45,860 nucleotides of DNA from Saprospiraceae bacterium (GTDB taxonomy: Bacteria; Bacteroidota; Bacteroidia; Chitinophagales; Saprospiraceae): NCBI GenBank assembly GCA_013002995.1, contig JABDLO010000048.1, positions 1-45,860 of the forward strand. Reading direction: 5' to 3'. Of the stretch, positions 42,283 through 45,860 are shown one piece after another (the stretch's first letter is position 1; every line of letters begins with the position of its first letter). The position numbers and the translations under genes were made by a program. The notes under the pieces are model-generated. The model saw only the letters and a list, made by a program, of their open reading frames with translations. It had not been told where the DNA came from and did not search any database.

Positions 42283-44597
42283 TCGATAAATAGAATCTTT
42301 GTCACAAAGCTATCCGGATCTCCAAAATTTGAGTTGCCAGTACTGAATACTAAGTATACCCCCGTTGCAACACGTTGACCTGATAAGTCTTCCCCATTCC
42401 AGATTGCTTGCCCACCCAATGACCGGGCTTCATATACAAGTCGTCCGTTAAGATCAGTAATCTTAATCTCGGCATCCTCAGCCAATCCCTTTACAGCAAT
42501 CGGTCCATTGTATGATGGGTCTACAGGATTGGGGAAAACATAAACATTAGGACCATGAGTATTTCTACCGATGGTTGTCCCTGTTCTGATTGCCTGAATC
42601 CCTTTATTTGTAACTATATACATCTTCCCGCTATTGCCATCGAAGGCAAGATCCACAATTTCATTATCAAATAGGGGAGAATTATTGATATCATAGCGGG
42701 CAATCTGTTCATCTCCGGTTGATGATTGTACAAATATCCCATTTCTGGTTCCAAACCATTTGCGATCAGCACCATCCACTTCAATGGTTCTGACTTCTTC
42801 TGTCTCCAGTAAAAAAGCGCCTATCCCTTCTACTTCAACAGTAGGCCTTACACCACCGTACTCACTGTTAAATAGATCCTGGCCACTTTCAAATAAAATG
42901 GCACCTTCAGCAGTTCCTACCCATATATCGCCTTGGCGATCTGATTCTACGGTATATATTATTGAAGTAGGTATAACGCTGTTATTTAGGTTGATCAACC
43001 TTCTGCTATCATCAGAAGTCGAGGATAAGTCCTGTCCCTCGTTAAAAACAAAAACTCCATTGGTATTGCCAAATGAAACCACCCATTTATTACCCTGTCC
43101 ATCAATTGCCAGGTCCCCTACTCTCTTGTCACCCTGAATGGTCCAGCTGTGCCATTGATCTTCTTCATCTTTCATTACAATCGGCCTCGCAGCATTATAA
43201 TTAGAAATCCACAACTTTCCTTCATGCATCAACATATCTGAGACTCTTACTTTTCCATCACCTATTGAGGGTTGAAGTTTAGAGTTCTGTTCATCATACA
43301 TCTGGAAATCTCTGGTTTCTAAATTTAACCTCATGATGCCTTTCCAGAATGTCCCCAGAAATAAAAAATCATTATCCTCTGAAAATTCTACTCGAAAGAA
43401 ATTAAGTAAATCATTATCCTTAATGGGTTGAAAATTACCTTCATTGATATTTTCCCAACCATCTTCTTTCAGCAGATAAATTCCGTCTCTACTGAATAAA
43501 TCTCCATAAGAATCAGTAACACCTCCTGATGCAATCGCAACAACTTCAGAGCTGATGGCTATATCGGATGCTTTTTCTGTAAGTGGTGAATCAAAGTTAA
43601 GACGCTTGCACATCATATCCCCGGTCATATACCTGAAATCCCTGAAGTTATCTGCATACCACAATCGACCTTGATTATCCTGAATGGCATATCTGATCCT
43701 GTCAATACATCCTGATGGGATCTCTGTAATAGCATCTTCTTTCCATAAAAACAGTCGACTGGCTGAAGCGGCCCTTAATCCTATTAATAATTCATTGACA
43801 CCTGACGAGAGGAATGTAATATCAAAACTGTTATCCGCTTCTTCATATACTTCTATAAATGAGATGACATCTTGACTACTTTTGTAGATGCTTAAACCAT
43901 CTGTAAAAAATAATTCATTGTTAAATTCTTCAATAGAAACAGCTTCATATAAAGATGGAAGGTTAAAGGATTCATCAACCAATGTCCATTGATTAAAATC
44001 ACCAATGTTAGTTATCTCTGCCTCATTAATAAAGTAAAGTCCATCTTCAGTGGCAGCAAATAATAAATCTCCGTATTTCTCAATATCATATACCGGAGTA
44101 TTTGTAAAAACAGTTGAACCAAACTCCAACCCGGAGGAACGATATTCCAAAATTCCAAAAGCGGTTGAGAAAAAGATCCTTTCCTGATCAGCTATGTGAA
44201 TATCATTGATTTTTCTGCTACCTATTATATTGGAATTATCTCTTATGGAAGATTCATTTAAAATGACCCCATCTTTTATAATGTCAATATTGCTATTGTT
44301 ATAAACAATTATCAACTGATCGTTAAAGTGATCATATTTTATTAAGTCAATTCCAGTATCACTTAACCCATCTACCTTAGATACAAAGGAAGGTGATAGA
44401 TCATTTTTGTCTAAAATCAATAGTGACAGGTCGGTTGCATAATAAATACGGTCATCACTTTGAGTTACCCATTTTCCTGTTTGGTAAGGAAGTAATGATT
44501 CCCACTCCCCTATAGCGGTAGTTTCCTGGCCCCTCAGTAGAAAGGAGGTCCAAAAGGAAAAAACGAATAAACCGATAATCCGGGTTGTACCTGTCAT
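42279..44597 (-). CDS. porZ: PorZ-like propeller protein with type IX secretion sorting domain
   Basis: The start is placed at 44597 (MTGTTRIIGLFVF), which gives a signal peptide ending LLRGQ; a start at 44621 is also possible, while the longest frame would overlap nadD. The 772-residue protein has two-component-regulator-like propeller repeats (about 25-660, for example DRIYYATDLSLLILDKNDLSP and DRQGDIWVGTAEGAILFE), then a T9SS type A sorting domain (about 690-772, VYVFPNPVDPSYNGP and ATGVYLVFS). In Porphyromonas, PorZ is a surface propeller of the type IX attachment complex that presents A-LPS to the sortase. The family call fits the layout; the symbol is less certain than the domains. Confidence 0.8.
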   Translation of the reverse strand: MTGTTRIIGLFVFSFWTSFLLRGQETTAIGEWESLLPYQTGKWVTQSDDRIYYATDLSLLILDKNDLSPSFVSKVDGLSDTGIDLIKYDHFNDQLIIVYNNSNIDIIKDGVILNESSIRDNSNIIGSRKINDIHIADQERIFFSTAFGILEYRSSGLEFGSTVFTNTPVYDIEKYGDLLFAATEDGLYFINEAEITNIGDFNQWTLVDESFNLPSLYEAVSIEEFNNELFFTDGLSIYKSSQDVISFIEVYEEADNSFDITFLSSGVNELLIGLRAASASRLFLWKEDAITEIPSGCIDRIRYAIQDNQGRLWYADNFRDFRYMTGDMMCKRLNFDSPLTEKASDIAISSEVVAIASGGVTDSYGDLFSRDGIYLLKEDGWENINEGNFQPIKDNDLLNFFRVEFSEDNDFLFLGTFWKGIMRLNLETRDFQMYDEQNSKLQPSIGDGKVRVSDMLMHEGKLWISNYNAARPIVMKDEEDQWHSWTIQGDKRVGDLAIDGQGNKWVVSFGNTNGVFVFNEGQDLSSTSDDSRRLINLNNSVIPTSIIYTVESDRQGDIWVGTAEGAILFESGQDLFNSEYGGVRPTVEVEGIGAFLLETEEVRTIEVDGADRKWFGTRNGIFVQSSTGDEQIARYDINNSPLFDNEIVDLAFDGNSGKMYIVTNKGIQAIRTGTTIGRNTHGPNVYVFPNPVDPSYNGPIAVKGLAEDAEIKITDLNGRLVYEARSLGGQAIWNGEDLSGQRVATGVYLVFSTGNSNFGDPDSFVTKILFID

Positions 44598-44637
44598 AGA
44601 TGAACAATATAACCTTACCATTTGAGAAATATTGCAG

Positions 44638-45234
44638 TTATTTTTCGGTTTTCTTAAGCAACTTTTCATACAGCCTGGTCTCATCCAGGTATTCATAGAC
44701 TTCCTGAGGAACAAGATATTGAATAGAGTGGCGGCGTTTTACCTGATCTCTAATATAGCTTGCTGAAATATCTAAGAGAGGTGCTTCATAGATCTTAATT
44801 GTTGCATGATCTTCCCATTTTTTTGTAGAATATTTAGGTCGCTTATAGATATAAATATTATAATCAGATATAAGCTTTTCATAGTTTTTCCATTTGTGAA
44901 TGGTACGAAGATTGTCTCCTCCCATGATCAAGACAAATTCATACTTGGGGTATTTTTCACCCAGGTATGCAAGCGTATCGATGGTATATGATGGCTTGGG
45001 CATTGAGAATTCAACATCAGAAGATCTCAACAATAGATTATCTCCAATAGCCAGGTTGACGAGATGAATTCTGTCCCGATCCTTGGCTAATGAATTTTTT
45101 TTCTTTAGTGGATTCTGTGGGCTTACAACCATCCATACTTGATCAAGATCTGTATTCTGAGCCATGAAGTTGGCTATGATCATATGACCGACATGAACAG
45201 GATTAAATGATCCGAAGAATAGGCCTACCTTCAT
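44638..45234 (-). CDS. nadD: Nicotinate-nucleotide adenylyltransferase
   Basis: The 198-residue cytoplasmic enzyme transfers AMP from ATP to nicotinate mononucleotide to make deamido-NAD in NAD synthesis. It has the nucleotidyltransferase signature GSFNPVHVGH (residues about 8-17), the substrate-loop SPQNPLKKK and the second ATP motif SASYIRDQVKRR (about 157-168; ISSTxIR in most members). Length is normal for the family. It starts 9 bp after the dnaN stop and precedes the PorZ-like gene by about 16-40 bp, depending on that gene's start, all on the minus strand. Confidence 0.95.
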   Translation of the reverse strand: MKVGLFFGSFNPVHVGHMIIANFMAQNTDLDQVWMVVSPQNPLKKKNSLAKDRDRIHLVNLAIGDNLLLRSSDVEFSMPKPSYTIDTLAYLGEKYPKYEFVLIMGGDNLRTIHKWKNYEKLISDYNIYIYKRPKYSTKKWEDHATIKIYEAPLLDISASYIRDQVKRRHSIQYLVPQEVYEYLDETRLYEKLLKKTEK

Positions 45235-45243
45235 TAACCGAAG

Positions 45244-45860
45244 TTAGTTACTCATCATTACTGGCATAACCAGCATGAGAAGGTTTTCTCCTTCTTCTTG
45301 TTCTGAAGGAAGTAAAATTCCTGCCCTGTTAGGAGATGACAACTCAAGAACAACATCATCAGACTCAAGAACACCCAACATTTCAATTAGAAACTTAGCA
45401 TTAAAACCTATGGTCATTGGATCTCCCTCATAATTACAGGAAAGTTGTTCCGTTGCTTCATTGGAAAAGTCAAGGTCCTGGGCACTGATGGTGAGACTTG
45501 CCTCTGTAAGACTAAGGATAACCTGGTTGGTCGTTTTATTGGCATAAATCGCTATCCTCTTTAATGAATTCTGAAAATCTCTTCTTCCGAGCACCAACTT
45601 ATTAGGGTTGTCAACGGGGATTACAGCATTATAATCCGGGTACTTGGCATCAATAAGACGGCAAATGAGATTTACATTGTCAAAGCTGAAAAACGCATTG
45701 GAATTGTTGAATGACACGCTGACATTAACTTCGTCATCCGGTAAGCCCGTCTTTAACAAGTTTAACGCCTTTTTAGGTACAATTAGGGAAGCACTACTTT
45801 CGCTCCTGGCACCGGTCCTTTTATACCGCACGAGTTTGTGTGCATCGGTCGCAACAAAAG
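45244..45860 (-). CDS. dnaN: DNA polymerase III beta subunit (sliding clamp), partial
   Basis: The frame is open to the window edge, and the upstream codons beyond the internal GTG at 45831 read FVATDAHKLVRYKR, a hallmark of the clamp. The visible 205 residues are the C-terminal part of a protein normally about 370 residues long. The end is typical: LIEMLGVLESDDVVLELSSPNR, GILLPSE and the terminal LLMLVMPVM motif that docks polymerase. The true start lies outside the window. It is followed by nadD 9 bp downstream. Confidence 0.96.
   Translation of the reverse strand, partial: FVATDAHKLVRYKRTGARSESSASLIVPKKALNLLKTGLPDDEVNVSVSFNNSNAFFSFDNVNLICRLIDAKYPDYNAVIPVDNPNKLVLGRRDFQNSLKRIAIYANKTTNQVILSLTEASLTISAQDLDFSNEATEQLSCNYEGDPMTIGFNAKFLIEMLGVLESDDVVLELSSPNRAGILLPSEQEEGENLLMLVMPVMMSN

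Noticed and set aside
44598-44714. Longer start for the PorZ-like gene overlapping nadD
   Set aside because: The extension overlaps the end of nadD and would put about 39 residues before an otherwise normal signal peptide.

Overview
The window looks like a chromosomal stretch of a Bacteroidota bacterium, probably of the Saprospirales/Cytophagales type; the order cannot be settled from this sequence alone. The signs are a SusC/SusD pair, a PorZ-like protein with a type IX secretion sorting domain, bacillithiol synthesis (bshA), a propeller-type LytS/LytTR sensor pair, Bacteroidota-style promoter elements (TAnnTTTG) and many lipoproteins whose mature N-termini are rich in acidic residues. No rRNA, tRNA, CRISPR array, transposase or phage gene was seen. 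Nearly all of the window is protein coding.

Layout. 19-4163: a secreted M28 peptidase, then a membrane-bound AraC-type regulator (7TM-DISM fused to HTH) and a small lipoprotein; this regulator/lipoprotein pair lies between two copies of a 45-bp dispersed repeat. 4421-7583: a secreted metallo-beta-lactamase-fold hydrolase and a GH3 beta-glucosidase. 7705-16818: a tight six-gene run on the minus strand, in the order MMPL/RND transporter, LolA-like periplasmic protein, outer-membrane barrel, alpha/beta hydrolase, a propeller sensor kinase of about 1000 residues and its LytTR response regulator. It reads like an envelope-spanning lipid or hydrophobic-compound transport chain with its own sensor. 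17244-20186: an accessory DnaE-family (ImuC-like) polymerase with a degenerate PHP domain, preceded by a doubled palindromic motif and followed by a 138-bp tandem repeat and other repeat-like DNA. 20792-22604: a PadR regulator with a membrane partner, and a CPBP protease.

22749-39230 is the largest system. susC and susD are followed by three very large FG-GAP/VCBS-ASPIC lipoproteins, with a small lipoprotein wedged between two of them; the genes overlap or nearly touch. A lipoprotein vanadium-haloperoxidase/PAP2 enzyme is transcribed divergently from susC. susD ends in stacked palindromes followed by a terminator-like U-tract, so the VCBS genes are probably attenuated relative to susCD. The shared susC/haloperoxidase intergenic region has a good susC promoter and a nested inverted repeat.

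39295-45860: a YceI lipoprotein, a MerR/B12-fold regulator that lacks the expected cobalamin-ligand histidines, bshA, a PorZ-like protein, nadD and the C-terminal part of dnaN, which runs off the window. The best candidates for undescribed biology are the SusCD/triple-VCBS/haloperoxidase locus and the MMPL-LolA-barrel-hydrolase-sensor operon.
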